From Kitasatospora acidiphila (GTDB lineage Bacteria; Actinomycetota; Actinomycetes; Streptomycetales; Streptomycetaceae): 64,000 nt of DNA. The notes beneath the pieces are model-generated. The model searched no databases, was not told where the DNA came from, and saw only the letters and a list, made by a program, of their open reading frames with translations. The translations under genes were made by a program, and so were the position numbers. Positions 8,994-19,292 of this stretch are shown here, one piece after another. The DNA lies in assembly GCF_006636205.1 (NCBI RefSeq), contig NZ_VIGB01000003.1, positions 4,082,501-4,146,500 on the forward strand, given 5' to 3'. Positions within the stretch are counted from its first letter, which is position 1. Every line of letters begins with the position of its first letter.

Positions 8994-9614
8994 GTGCGTT
9001 TTAGCCTGACCCCGAAGGAGACGAGCTTCTACGACATGTTCGCCGCCGCCGCGGAGAACCTTGTCGTCGGTTCGAAGCTCCTGCTGGAACTGCTGGGCTC
9101 AGACGTGTCTGCCCGCGCGGAGATCGTCGAGCGCATGCGCGCCGCCGAACACGCGGGCGACGACACCACCCACGCGATCTTCCACCAGCTGAACTCCTCC
9201 TTCATCACCCCGTTCGACCGCGAGGACATCTACAGCCTGGCCTCCTCGCTGGACGACATCATGGACTTCATGGAGGAGGCCGTCGACCTCGTCGTGCTCT
9301 ACGACATCCAGACCCTCCCCAAGGGTGTGGAGCAGCAGATCGAGGTGCTGGCCCGGGCTGCCGAGCTGACCGCCGGGGCCATGCCCAACCTGCGCAGCAT
9401 GTCCAACCTGACCGAGTACTGGATCGAGGTCAACCGGCTGGAGAACCAGGCCGACCAGATCCACCGCAAGCTGCTGGCCCACCTGTTCAGCGGCCAGTAC
9501 GAGGCGATCGAGGTGCTGAAGCTCAAGCAGGTGGTCGACGTCCTTGAGGAGGCGGCGGACGCTTTCGAGCACGTGGCCAACACGGTGGAGACCATCGCCG
9601 TCAAGGAGTCCTGA
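8994..9614 (+). CDS. DUF47 PhoU-like protein of the Pit transporter
   Basis: The protein has 206 residues, mostly amphipathic helix. It begins RFSLTPKETSFYDMF and contains the DUF47/PhoU-like patterns HAGDDTTHAIFHQLN and FDREDIYSLASSLDDIMDF. GTG 8994 follows GGAG at eight bases. The family binds metals and is almost always encoded beside a low-affinity phosphate permease, whose activity it is thought to control. The pit gene starts 6 bp downstream, so the two form an operon. Confidence 0.92.
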   Translation: MRFSLTPKETSFYDMFAAAAENLVVGSKLLLELLGSDVSARAEIVERMRAAEHAGDDTTHAIFHQLNSSFITPFDREDIYSLASSLDDIMDFMEEAVDLVVLYDIQTLPKGVEQQIEVLARAAELTAGAMPNLRSMSNLTEYWIEVNRLENQADQIHRKLLAHLFSGQYEAIEVLKLKQVVDVLEEAADAFEHVANTVETIAVKES

Positions 9615-9619
9615 CCAGC

Positions 9620-10614
9620 GTGGACATGGCAGCACTCATCGTCGTCATCGGCGTTGCCTTCTTCTTCACCTACACCAACGGCTTCCACGACTCGGCGAAC
9701 GCCATCGCCACCTCGGTCTCCACCCGGGCCCTCACCCCGCGCGCCGCGCTGGCGATGGCCGCGGTGATGAACCTGGCCGGCGCCTTCCTCGGCAGCGGGG
9801 TGGCGCAGACCGTCTCCAAGGGCCTGATCGAGACCCCGCAGGGCTCCGAGGGGATGACCGTCCTGTTCGGCGCCCTGGTCGGCGCGATCGCCTGGAACCT
9901 GGTCACCTGGTACTTCGGCCTGCCGTCCTCCTCCTCCCACGCACTCTTCGGCGGCCTGGTCGGTGCCGCGATGGCCGCCGGCACCGGGGTGATCTGGAGC
10001 GGCGTGGTCGACAAGATCATCATTCCGATGGTGGTCTCCCCGATCGTCGGCCTGATCGTCGGCTACCTGGTGATGCTGGCCATCCTGTGGCTGTTCCGCC
10101 GGGCCAATCCGCACCGCGCCAAGCGCAGCTTCCGGGTCGCGCAGACCGCTTCGGCCGCGGCGATGGCGCTGGCCCACGGCCTGCAGGACGCCCAGAAGAC
10201 CATGGGTGTGGTGGTGATGGCCCTGACCATCTCCGGCCACCAGCATGGCAACGGGATCCCGATCTGGGTCAAGGTCTCGTGCGCCGCGACTCTGTCGCTG
10301 GGCACCTACGCGGGCGGCTGGCGGATCATGCGGACCCTGGGCCGCAAGATCATCGAGCTGGACCCGCCGCAGGGCTTCGCCGCCGAGGCCACCTCGGCCG
10401 CGATCATGTACGTCACCTCGTACGTCTACAAGGCGCCGATCTCCACCACCCATGTGATCACCTCGGCGATCATGGGCGTGGGGGCCACCAAGCGGGTCCG
10501 CGCGGTCCGCTGGGGGTGGCCAAGAACATCGTGCTCGGCTGGTTCATCACCATGCCGGCCGCCGCGCTGGTCGCTGCCGGGGTCTTCTGGCTGACCGATC
10601 TGATCGTCGGTTAA
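9620..10614 (+). CDS. pit: Low-affinity inorganic phosphate transporter, Pit family (probable 1-base frameshift)
   Basis: About 331 residues after restoring one G in the run at 10512-10516. It has Pit hallmarks in both halves: NGFHDSANAIATSVSTRAL near the start, SSSSHALFGGLVG, then AHGLQDAQKTMGVV and PISTTHVITSAIMGVGATKR. About ten membrane segments are visible. It would import phosphate, probably as a metal-phosphate complex with protons. As given, the frame reads out of phase after RVRAVRWG; with one G it continues VAKNIVLGWFITMPAAALVA and stops at TAA 10612-10614. Confidence 0.92.
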
Positions 10615-10636
10615 ACGCGCCGCACCACACACGGAT

Positions 10637-10671
10637 AAGGGCCCGCCCTCGCGTCCCGAGGGCGGGCCCTT
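10637..10671. terminator. Bidirectional terminator between pit and pstB
   Basis: A perfect 15-bp stem (10637-10651 with 10657-10671) and a 5-nt loop, with AAGG at one edge and CCTTT at the other. It separates the convergent pit and pst units and could stop both. Confidence 0.88.
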
Positions 10672-10715
10672 TCATGCCCCGCGGCGGCACCGCCATGCAG
10701 CACCGAAGGGCAGCT

Positions 10716-11492
<777 letters not shown>

Positions 11493-11533
11493 GATTCTTT
11501 CTTCTCTCGTCTTTTCGTACGTCAGTCGGGCGG

Positions 11534-12613
11534 TCAGTGGCCGGTCTTGGGCGAGCGCCAGCGGGCGATGCCGCGGGCAACCAGGTTGAGCGCCATCACG
11601 AAGGCGATCAGGACCAGTGCCGCACCCCAGGCCCGGGCGTACCCGAAGCTGTTGTTGACCTGGGTGTACTGCTGCCAGATGTAGACCGGGAGGTTCATCT
11701 GCGGACCGTTGAACGGATCCGGGTTGATCGAGTCCGAGACGAAGACCAGCATCATCACCGGCGCCGTCTCACCCGTGATCCGGGCCACGGCCAGCATCAC
11801 ACCGGTGGTGATGCCGCCGATCGCGGTCGGGATGACGACCCGCATGATGGTCTTCCACTTCGGCACGCCCAGCGCGTAGGAGGCCTCGCGCAGCTCGTTG
11901 GGCACGAGCCGCAGCATCTCCTCGGTGGAGCGGACCACCACCGGCATCATCAGGATGGACAGCGCCAGGCTGCCCGAGAAGCCGGAGTAGTCGAACCCGA
12001 GACCCAGGTTCCAGACGGAGAGGATGAACAGACCGGCGACGATCGACGGGACACCCGTCATGACGTCGACGAAGAAGGTGACCGCCTTGGCCAGTCGGCC
12101 GCGGCCGTACTCGACCAGGTAGACGGCGGTGAGCAGACCGATCGGCGCGGCGATCGCGGTGGCCAGGCCGACCTGCTGCAGGGTGCCGAGCAGCGCGTGG
12201 TAGATGCCGCCGCCCGGGCCGGACTGGAGCACGCCGCGCATCGAGTGGCTGAGGAAGTTGCCGTCCACCACGCCGGCGCCCTGCTGCACGGTGTAGACCA
12301 GCAGCGAGATCAGCGGCACCACGGCCAGGATGAAGGCGACCCAGATCAGCGAGGTGGCCAGCCGGTCCTTGGCCTGCCGGACGCCCTCGACCTTGGCCGA
12401 GAGGGAGAAGCTCAGCGCCACGAAGAGCAGCGCGGCGATCAGGCCCCACTGGATGTGGCTGGCCAGACCGGCTCCGGCGCCGATCCCGCAGCCGAGTGCG
12501 ATGGACAGCACGGCCACGCCGGCCGGGGCCCAGCGGGGCAGCCGGGCGGCGGTGAGCCGGCCGTTGAGCTGCGGGACCGGGGTACGGTCCGAAACGGTGG
12601 TCGCGGTGCTCAT
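11534..12613 (-). CDS. pstA: Phosphate ABC transporter permease PstA
   Basis: The protein has 359 residues. It is an ABC permease with six-plus membrane segments and the cytoplasmic EAA-type loop ELREASYALGVPKWKTI. The N-terminal extension before the first helix pair is longer than in enterobacterial PstA, as in other actinomycetes. Its ATG overlaps the pstC stop as ATGA (12610-12613), so the two are translationally coupled. It forms the channel with PstC. Confidence 0.96.
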   Translation of the reverse strand: MSTATTVSDRTPVPQLNGRLTAARLPRWAPAGVAVLSIALGCGIGAGAGLASHIQWGLIAALLFVALSFSLSAKVEGVRQAKDRLATSLIWVAFILAVVPLISLLVYTVQQGAGVVDGNFLSHSMRGVLQSGPGGGIYHALLGTLQQVGLATAIAAPIGLLTAVYLVEYGRGRLAKAVTFFVDVMTGVPSIVAGLFILSVWNLGLGFDYSGFSGSLALSILMMPVVVRSTEEMLRLVPNELREASYALGVPKWKTIMRVVIPTAIGGITTGVMLAVARITGETAPVMMLVFVSDSINPDPFNGPQMNLPVYIWQQYTQVNNSFGYARAWGAALVLIAFVMALNLVARGIARWRSPKTGH

Positions 12614-13629
12614 GCGTTCGCCCCCGAGTACTCCTTGCGGCGGGCGATGATCAGCCGGGCCGCGCCGTTCACCAGCAGGGTGATCACGAACAGCACCAGA
12701 CCGGAGGCCATCAGCGCGTCCTTGCCGACCGTGCCGGCCTCACCGAACTTCAGCGCGATGTTCTGCGCGAAGGTGCCGCCGCCCGCGTCCAGCAGGTGGA
12801 ACGAGAGCTTGTCGCTGGCGGAGAGCACGGTGGCCACCGCGATGGTCTCGCCGAGCGCGCGGCCCAGGCCCAGCATGGAGGCCGAGATGATGCCCGGGCG
12901 GCCGAACGGCAGCACCGCGGTGCGGACCATCTCCCAGCGGGTGGCGCCGAGCGCCAGTGCCGCCTCCTCGTGCATCCGCGGGACCTGGCGGAACACCTCG
13001 CGGCTGACCGCGGTGATGATCGGCAGGACCATGATGGCCAGCAGGATGCCGACGGTGAACAGGTTGCGGGCCGGCGCCCCGTGCTGGCTGACCTTGAAGA
13101 TGTAGGTCCAGCCGAGGTAGTCGTTCAGCCAGCTGTTCAGGCCGGCCATGTGCGGCACCAGGTAGAGCGCGCCCCACAGGCCGTAGATGATGCTGGGCAC
13201 GGCGGCCAGCAGGTCCACCAGGTAGGCGAACGGCTGGGCGATCCGGCGCGGCGCGTAGTGCGAGATGAACAGCGCGATGCCGATCGCCACCGGAACCGCG
13301 ATCACCATCGCGATCGCCGCGCTGACGATCGTGCCGAAGGCCAGCACGGCGATGCCGAAGCTGGGCTTCAGGATGTTGTCCGGGTCCCACTCGAAGGTGG
13401 TGAGGAAGTTCGTCTTGTCCTTGCTGAGCGCCATCCCGCTGCGGTACAGCAGGAAGCCCGCGATGGCGGCCATGATGACCAGCAGCAGGACGCCGGAGCC
13501 GGACGAGGCCAGGCGGAACAGGCGGTCGCCCAGGCGGCCGGTGCCCCGCAGGGAGATCGTCGGCTGCCCGGGTGGTGTGTCGGACGCTGGGGTGCGGTCC
13601 CCGGGGTGATCGGGGGGTGCGGAAGTCAT
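12610..13629 (-). CDS. pstC: Phosphate ABC transporter permease PstC
   Basis: The protein has 339 residues. The N-terminus is cytoplasmic and Pro-rich, followed by about six membrane helices and the EAA loop EEAALALGATRWEMVRTA. YLVDLLAAVPSIIYGLWG is typical of PstC. It pairs with PstA. It lies 148 bp after pstS, with a strong stem-loop in the gap that may lower its expression relative to the binding protein. Confidence 0.96.
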   Translation of the reverse strand: MTSAPPDHPGDRTPASDTPPGQPTISLRGTGRLGDRLFRLASSGSGVLLLVIMAAIAGFLLYRSGMALSKDKTNFLTTFEWDPDNILKPSFGIAVLAFGTIVSAAIAMVIAVPVAIGIALFISHYAPRRIAQPFAYLVDLLAAVPSIIYGLWGALYLVPHMAGLNSWLNDYLGWTYIFKVSQHGAPARNLFTVGILLAIMVLPIITAVSREVFRQVPRMHEEAALALGATRWEMVRTAVLPFGRPGIISASMLGLGRALGETIAVATVLSASDKLSFHLLDAGGGTFAQNIALKFGEAGTVGKDALMASGLVLFVITLLVNGAARLIIARRKEYSGANA

Positions 13630-13727
13630 GAGGTTCTTACTCCGGTCTGGCGGCGCTGCTCCGGCTGGGGAGCGGCACCATGGCGGCGGTGCCCCGGACG
13701 AGTGGTGCGGTGGACGGGCCGGGCGGC

Positions 13728-13763
13728 GCGGGCGGCTCTTCCTCCCCTGAAGGAGCCGCCCGC
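13728..13763 (-). terminator. Stem-loop between pstS and pstC, probable partial terminator
   Basis: An 11-bp perfect GC-rich stem (13728-13738 with 13753-13763) and a 14-nt loop lie just downstream of the pstS stop. There is no clear U-run, so read-through is likely. Such an attenuator would give more PstS than permease, as a periplasmic-type binding protein needs. Confidence 0.7.
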
Positions 13764-13777
13764 GGCTGCTCGGATCG

Positions 13778-14914
13778 TCAGCTGAGGCTGGTGATCGCGG
13801 CCTTCACCTTGGTGCCGACGGCCGCCGGCATCGGGACGTAGCCCTTGCTGGAGATCGCCTGCTGGCCGGTGTCGCTGGCCGCGTAGGTGAGGAAGGACTT
13901 CAGGCTGTCGAGGGTGTCGGCCTTGTTGCCCTTGTCGCAGGCGACCTCGTAGGTCACCAGGACGATCGGGTAGGCGTTCTCGGCCTTGGTGCCGTAGTCC
14001 AACTGCAGCGCCAGGTCGTTGCCGGTGCCGACCACGGTGGAGCTGCCCAGCGTGATGGCGGCGTTGGCGGCGGTCGGGTCGACCGGCTTGCTGGCGCCGG
14101 TGTTGATCGAGGCGCTGTTCAGGCCGTTGATCTGGGCGTAGGAGAGCTCGACGTAGCCGATCGAACCCTTGGTGGCCTTGACCTGCGAGGAGACACCCGC
14201 GCTACCCGCGGCCGACTGGCCGCCGTGGCCCTGCCAGGTCTTGCTCGGCGCGGCGGTCCAGGCGCCGTTCGAGGCCTTGCCGAAGTACGAAGTCAGGTTG
14301 TAGGTGGTGCCGGAGTCGTCCGAGCGGTGGAACGTGGTGATGTCGGTCGCCGGCAGGGTGACGCCCGGGTTCAGCGCGGCGATCGCCGGGTCGTTCCACT
14401 TGGTGATCTCCGAGTTGAAGATCTTCGCGGTGGTCGAGCCGTCCAGCGTGAGGTGGCTGACACCGTCCACGTTGAAGACGATCGAGACCAGACCGGCGAC
14501 CATCGGCAGGTCGATCGCCTGACCGCCCTGGCAGACCGCCTTGGAGGCGTCGATGTCGGTCGGCTTGAGCGCGAAGTCGGTGCCGGCGAAGGCGACCTTG
14601 CCCTGGTTGAACTGCGCGACACCCGCGCCGGAGCCGACACCGTTGTAGTTCAGCGTGGTGCCGGAGCAGGCGTTGCCGTAGGCGTTCTTCCACACGTCGA
14701 TGGCGTTGCCCTGCGCGGTCGACCCGGCGGCCAGCAGGTTGGCCTGCTTGCTCGCACACGCGATCGCGGCCGCCGAGCTGGCGCCACCGCTGGCGGTCGC
14801 GCCGCCGGTGGAGTTGTTGTTGTCCGAGCCGCAGGCCGCGAGCGACAGCGAGCTGACGAGCGCCACGGCACCGATCGCGAGGGCCTTGGAGCGGCCGTTC
14901 CGCTGGAGCTTCAC
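13778..14914 (-). CDS. pstS: Phosphate-binding lipoprotein PstS
   Basis: The protein has 378 residues. The start is GTG 14914, directly before the signal MKLQRNGRSKALAIG, with AAGGGA upstream. The lipobox is SLAACGSD. The phosphate-binding pattern is present: AGSTAQGNAID, then FHRSDDSGTTYNLTSYF, and GSIGYVELSY. It captures phosphate at the outer membrane face and delivers it to PstCA. The longer upstream frame to 15043 is Arg/Pro-rich and not plausible. A PHO box lies about 140-160 bp upstream. Confidence 0.96.
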   Translation of the reverse strand: MKLQRNGRSKALAIGAVALVSSLSLAACGSDNNNSTGGATASGGASSAAAIACASKQANLLAAGSTAQGNAIDVWKNAYGNACSGTTLNYNGVGSGAGVAQFNQGKVAFAGTDFALKPTDIDASKAVCQGGQAIDLPMVAGLVSIVFNVDGVSHLTLDGSTTAKIFNSEITKWNDPAIAALNPGVTLPATDITTFHRSDDSGTTYNLTSYFGKASNGAWTAAPSKTWQGHGGQSAAGSAGVSSQVKATKGSIGYVELSYAQINGLNSASINTGASKPVDPTAANAAITLGSSTVVGTGNDLALQLDYGTKAENAYPIVLVTYEVACDKGNKADTLDSLKSFLTYAASDTGQQAISSKGYVPMPAAVGTKVKAAITSLS

Positions 14915-15053
14915 AGGGTGTCCCTTTCTTTGGCACGGTCCGCGGGCCCGACCCTGGTCGGGCGCCCGGCGCGGACCTTGCTGTGGTCCGGGGCCTCTTC
15001 GGCCCTCCGGTAGGACCGAAGCTAGGCCGGGCAGGTGACGCATCAGCCGGTCG

Positions 15054-15074
15054 TAAGTGAATGGAGGGTGAACC
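15054..15074 (-). promoter_or_regulatory. PHO box (PhoP binding site) upstream of pstS
   Basis: On the minus strand the units GTTCACC (15073-15067) and ATTCACT (15062-15056) stand 11 bp apart. This is the spacing and close to the GTTCACC consensus of Streptomyces PhoP direct repeats. It would induce pstSCAB on phosphate limitation. Confidence 0.7.
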
Positions 15075-15199
15075 TCGAACGGATGCCAGGAAACATGGTC
15101 CAGTAGTCACGGTTGCATCACGGCAAGGAATCAACCAAGACACGAGATCAGATGACGTGCACCCGTCCGACGGACCAACAGAAACAGATCCGCCGACAT

Positions 15200-15754
15200 T
15201 CAGTCAGATCGGCGCGCCAACTGCTCCAGCAGGGCGTCGATCAGCAGTCGGTCCCGGTCATGGGTGAGCTTGGCCCTGGCCTTGTCCGGCTTCAGCCACT
15301 TCATCCGGTCCACCTCCCGGTTCGGCCGGAACTCCCCGGAGACCGGCACCGCCGCCCAGTAGCGGACCTCCTTGGGGCGGCCGTTCGCCAGGTAGTGCTG
15401 CGCGGGCAGCGGCGCCAGCAGCCGGCAGACCAGCCCGGTCTCCTCCGCCACCTCGCGGACGGCCGCCTCCCAGGGTGACTCACCGCGCCGCAACTTGCCC
15501 TTCGGCAGGCTCCAGTCGTCGTACTTGGGGCGGTGGATCAACGCGATCCGGGGCCGGCGCAACGTGCCGTCGGCGCGCGGCTCGCCCGGCGTCCACAGCA
15601 CCGCGCCCGCCGCCAGGATCGTCCGGGGCGTTCCCGCCGGGCGCCCGGTGCCGGTCGGCCGAGCGGCGTGCGACCGTTCACCGTGCCACGGCACCTGCCG
15701 CCTCGCCTCCCGCAGCTGCCGACGGGCCAACTGCTCGGACCGCTGCTCGCCCAT
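15200..15754 (-). CDS. Nudix hydrolase (MutT/Ap4A-type)
   Basis: The protein has 184 residues. The Nudix box, starting at GKLRRGES and ending REVAEETG, matches the G-x5-E-x7-REUXEE-x-G pattern. A Lys/Arg-rich N-terminal 40 residues precedes the domain. It lacks the histidine-phosphatase domain of mycobacterial MutT1. It likely hydrolyses a nucleoside diphosphate derivative. The ATG directly follows the TGA of the CHAD gene (TGAATG), so the two are coupled. With CHAD and ppk upstream, a link to polyphosphate or diadenosine/inositol pyrophosphate turnover is plausible but inferred. Confidence 0.88.
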   Translation of the reverse strand: MGEQRSEQLARRQLREARRQVPWHGERSHAARPTGTGRPAGTPRTILAAGAVLWTPGEPRADGTLRRPRIALIHRPKYDDWSLPKGKLRRGESPWEAAVREVAEETGLVCRLLAPLPAQHYLANGRPKEVRYWAAVPVSGEFRPNREVDRMKWLKPDKARAKLTHDRDRLLIDALLEQLARRSD

Positions 15755-16858
15755 TCATCCCATCCGCTGTCCTGGGGGCCCCTCCCAGCCGTCCAGGCTG
15801 AGCGGGAGCTCCGGCCACCGGCTGCCGAAGGCGAACCGCGCCGCCTCGACCTCCAGCCGCTGATCAGCATGCACCACCCCCAGCACATAGGCCGTGGCAG
15901 GGGTGATCCGCGGAGTGCGCGCGGCCGTCGCCGCCGTCACCGCCGCGTCCGCCGCCTCCTGGTGGCAGTCCAGCACCCGGTCCAGCTCGACCAGCTGGTC
16001 CCCCGGCCGGCCGCACACCTCCAAGGCGTACCTGGTCCGCTTCAGCAGGATCCGCACCCGGTGCCAGGGCGCGTCGTCCGCCGCCAGCGCACTGTCCGCG
16101 TCGCCCGTCCGCCCCTGCGGCGGCACCACCGCCGGCCCGGACGGCTCCGCGCCGCCCAGCCGGTGCAGCGCGTCCCCCTGGTAGGCGGTCGCCGCCCGGC
16201 GCAGCGGCAGCGCCTGCACGGCGGCGCCCAGCGCGGCGAACGCCGCCGCCGCCTGCGACGGCAGCACCTCGCCGGCCTTGCCCCAGGCCGGCTCCACCAG
16301 GGGCGCCTCACCGACCAGCAGCGTCATCCGGTCCGCCAGGGCGTGCAGCCGCGCCGAGCGGAGCTCCTGCAGCACGGTGCTGTGAGCCCGGGTGCGGGCC
16401 AGGGTCAGCTGGCGGTCCAGGAGCGCCCGGGCCTTCGGCGCCCCCTGGTGCCCGGCCAGCATGCCCGGACCGCCCTCACCGGCCGGCGCGACCCCGCTCA
16501 GCGAGTCCACCGCCGCCAGCAGCCTCGCCGAGCGCCGCTGGTAGGCCGGCTCCTGCGCCAACAGGTTGAGCAGCCAGCGCAGTTCGGCCCGCGACTCGTG
16601 CGCCCAGCCCGGCTCGAAGACGGCACCGAATGTGTGCAGCGCACCGCCGACCCGCCGCACCGCGCGCAGCAGCTCCAGCGTCCCCCCGCTGCCCGCCGGG
16701 GAGTTGAGCGACGGCAGCGCACCGGGTCTGGCCCCCGCCTCGCCCACCGCCTGCGGCAGCGCGCGCAGGAAGTTGCCCGCCTGCTCGGTGAGATACCGGG
16801 AGATGACCTCCCCGGCGGTCGCGGTGGCCGCCGGGGCCGTCATGGGCGCGTCAGTCAT
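15755..16858 (-). CDS. CHAD domain protein (polyphosphate-binding)
   Basis: The protein has 367 residues, and the CHAD domain spans about 15-350. Conserved His and basic residues fall in HTFGAVF, ELRWLLNLLAQE, HRVRILLKRTRYALE and LDCHQEAADA. CHAD domains bind polyphosphate through a basic surface. The gene lies 59 bp after ppk on the same strand and is coupled to the Nudix gene. This supports a role at polyphosphate granules. There is no CYTH domain on the same chain. Confidence 0.88.
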   Translation of the reverse strand: MTDAPMTAPAATATAGEVISRYLTEQAGNFLRALPQAVGEAGARPGALPSLNSPAGSGGTLELLRAVRRVGGALHTFGAVFEPGWAHESRAELRWLLNLLAQEPAYQRRSARLLAAVDSLSGVAPAGEGGPGMLAGHQGAPKARALLDRQLTLARTRAHSTVLQELRSARLHALADRMTLLVGEAPLVEPAWGKAGEVLPSQAAAAFAALGAAVQALPLRRAATAYQGDALHRLGGAEPSGPAVVPPQGRTGDADSALAADDAPWHRVRILLKRTRYALEVCGRPGDQLVELDRVLDCHQEAADAAVTAATAARTPRITPATAYVLGVVHADQRLEVEAARFAFGSRWPELPLSLDGWEGPPGQRMG

Positions 16859-16917
16859 GTGGTGGGTACTCCCCGTTCCCCCAGGGCAGGCCGAACCCCC
16901 GGGGCAGTGACGGATGG

Positions 16918-19206
16918 TCAGAGACCGCCGGCGGAACTCCGGCGGCGCTGGCGCGAGTCGATGAGCAGCTCTTGGATGTCGCGGAGCCGGCGGCCGTCGG
17001 CATCATGGCTCCGCCTGAGCCAGGCGCCGTCCGGGCCCAGATGCCAGGAGGCGGTGTCCTCGGCCATACCGAGATCGAGCAGTCCGGACAGCTCCGCACG
17101 GTGCGCCGGATCGGCCACCCGGACCAGCGCCTCGATCCGCCGGTCAAGGTTACGGTGCATCATATCCGCGCTGCCGAACCAGACTTCGGGATCTCCGGCA
17201 TTGCCGAAGACGAACAGCCGGGAGTGCTCCAGGAACCGTCCGAGCACGCTGCGGACCCGGATGTGCTCGCTCAGGCCGGCCACCCCGGGGCGCAGCGCGC
17301 AGATCCCGCGCACCCAGATGTCCACCGGCACACCGGCCTGCGAGGCCCGGTAGAGCTCGTCGATCACGGCCTCGTCGACGATCGAGTTGACCTTGATCTT
17401 GACGTACGCCGGCAGGCCCGCCTCCTTGTTGGCGACCTCGTTGCGGATCCGGGCGAGCAGCCCGTCCCGCAGCCCGCGCGGTGCGGTGAGCAGCCGGCGG
17501 TAGGACTCCCGGCGCGAGTAGCCGGAGAGCCGGTTGAACAGGTCCGAGAGGTCGGCGCCGACCTGCGGGTCGCTGGTCAGCAGCCCCAGGTCCTCGTACA
17601 GCCGGGCGGTCTTCGGGTGGTAGTTGCCGGTACCGACGTGCGCGTAGCGGCGCAGCGTCTCACCCTCCTGGCGGACCACCAGCGACAGCTTGCAGTGCGT
17701 CTTGAGCCCCACCAGCCCGTAGACCACATGGCAACCGGCCTCCTCCAACTTCCGGGCCCACTTGATGTTGGCCTGCTCGTCGAAGCGCGCCTTGATCTCG
17801 ACCAGCACCAGCACCTGCTTGCCCGACTCGGCGGCGTCGATCAGCGCGTCCACGATCGGCGAGTCGCCGGAGGTGCGGTACAGCGTCTGCTTGATCGCCA
17901 GCACGTTCGGGTCGGAGGCGGCCTGCTCCAGGAAGGCCTGCACCGAGGTCGAGAAGCTGTCGTACGGGTGGTGCAGCAGCACGTCCCGTTCGCGCATGGC
18001 GGCGAAGATGTCCGGCTGCGAGGCCGACTCGACATCGGCCAGCGCCCTGGCCGTGCCGGCCACGAACTTGCGGTACTTCAGCTCCGGGCGGTCCAGGTCG
18101 GCGATCCCGAACAGGCCGGTCAGGTCCAGCGGGCCGGGCAGCGGGAACACCTCGGCCTCGGTGATGTTCAGCTCGCGCACCAGCAGGTCGAGGATGTAGG
18201 GGTCGATCGACTCCTCCACCTCCAGCCGCACCGGCGGGCCGAACCGGCGCCGCATCAGCTCCTTCTCCAGCGCCTTGAGGATGTTCTCGGCGTCGTCCTC
18301 CTCCACCTCCAGGTCCTCGTTGCGAGTGACCCGGAACGCGTGGTGGGCGAGCACCTCCATCCCCGGGAAGAGCTCCTCCAGGTGCGCCCCCATCACATCC
18401 TCCAGCGGCACGTACCGCTGCGCGGAGGCCTCCAGGAACCGGGAGAGGGACTGCGGCACCTTCACCCGGGCGAAGTGCTTGTGGCCGGAGACCGGGTTGC
18501 GGACCACCACGGCCAGGTTGAGGCTCAGCCCCGATATGTAGGGGAACGGGTGCGCCGGGTCGACCGCCAGCGGGGTCAGCACCGGGAAGATCTGCTGCCG
18601 GAACAGGGTGTGCAGCCGGGACTGCTCGTGGTCGGTGAGCTCGCCCCAGCGCACCAGCTCGATGCCCTCGGCGGCCAGGTCGGGCAGCACATCGTGCTGG
18701 AAGGTGGCCGCGTGGCGGGCCATCAGCTCCCGCGACCTGGTCCAGATCTGGTCCAGCACCTCGCGCGGCTGCAGCCCGGAGGCGCTGCGCTGGGCCACCC
18801 CGGTGGCGATCCGGCGCTTCAGGCCGGCCACCCGGACCATGAAGAACTCGTCCAGGTTGCTCGCGAAGATGGCCAGGAACTTGGCCCGCTCCAGCAGCGG
18901 GATCTCGGAGTCCTCGGCCAGCTCCAGCACCCGCTCGTTGAACGCCAGCCAGCTGCGTTCACGGTCCAGGAAGCGGCCCTGCGGCAGAGCTGTCGGCTCG
19001 CCGTCGGTCGTGCTGTCCACCGGGCGACCGAGCGCGTTGGTGATGCTCATGGGTTCCAGCTCCTCCGGGGCCGTGATGTCCGAGGTGCCGTTCTGCTCCG
19101 CACCCGACGGACCCGACGGGTAGGGCCAGCCGCCCGGCGCGGTCGCTAGCCGACCGAGCCGAGCCGCGTGACCCAAGCTGCGGGAGCGAGACACTACGGA
19201 CGTCAT
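16918..19206 (-). CDS. ppk: Polyphosphate kinase 1
   Basis: The protein has up to 762 residues from ATG 19206; the real start may be ATG 19050 (MSITNALG), because the first 50 residues are low in conservation. Domains in order are the N-terminal four-helix domain (DRERSWLAFNERVLELAED), the head domain, and two PLD-like catalytic domains. The active-site segments YAHVGTGNYHPKTARLYED and GLVGLKTHCKLSLVVR are present. It makes polyphosphate from ATP at the membrane. It heads the ppk-CHAD-Nudix unit; a PHO-like repeat lies upstream. Confidence 0.96.
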   Translation of the reverse strand: MTSVVSRSRSLGHAARLGRLATAPGGWPYPSGPSGAEQNGTSDITAPEELEPMSITNALGRPVDSTTDGEPTALPQGRFLDRERSWLAFNERVLELAEDSEIPLLERAKFLAIFASNLDEFFMVRVAGLKRRIATGVAQRSASGLQPREVLDQIWTRSRELMARHAATFQHDVLPDLAAEGIELVRWGELTDHEQSRLHTLFRQQIFPVLTPLAVDPAHPFPYISGLSLNLAVVVRNPVSGHKHFARVKVPQSLSRFLEASAQRYVPLEDVMGAHLEELFPGMEVLAHHAFRVTRNEDLEVEEDDAENILKALEKELMRRRFGPPVRLEVEESIDPYILDLLVRELNITEAEVFPLPGPLDLTGLFGIADLDRPELKYRKFVAGTARALADVESASQPDIFAAMRERDVLLHHPYDSFSTSVQAFLEQAASDPNVLAIKQTLYRTSGDSPIVDALIDAAESGKQVLVLVEIKARFDEQANIKWARKLEEAGCHVVYGLVGLKTHCKLSLVVRQEGETLRRYAHVGTGNYHPKTARLYEDLGLLTSDPQVGADLSDLFNRLSGYSRRESYRRLLTAPRGLRDGLLARIRNEVANKEAGLPAYVKIKVNSIVDEAVIDELYRASQAGVPVDIWVRGICALRPGVAGLSEHIRVRSVLGRFLEHSRLFVFGNAGDPEVWFGSADMMHRNLDRRIEALVRVADPAHRAELSGLLDLGMAEDTASWHLGPDGAWLRRSHDADGRRLRDIQELLIDSRQRRRSSAGGL

Positions 19207-19227
19207 CCTGTGATCTTCGCGGCGTCA

Positions 19228-19245
19228 ATTGAATCCACGGTAAAC
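19228..19245 (-). promoter_or_regulatory. Possible PHO box upstream of ppk
   Basis: On the minus strand GTTTACC (19245-19239) and ATTCAAT (19234-19228) are 11 bp apart. The first unit is 6/7 to the PhoP consensus; the second is weaker. ppk is known to be PhoP-controlled in Streptomyces, which supports the reading. Confidence 0.45.
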
Positions 19246-19292
19246 ACCGCATGGCCAGGAGGAAAGCTGAGGCGGTCGGGCCCCGGTCGCGC

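Noticed and set aside
14202..15143. Alternative minus-strand frame over pstS
   Set aside because: Shadow frame of a clear phosphate-binding lipoprotein.
16972..19149. 725-codon plus-strand open frame opposite ppk
   Set aside because: Antisense of a clear polyphosphate kinase; composition is low-complexity Gln/Val/Leu/Arg.
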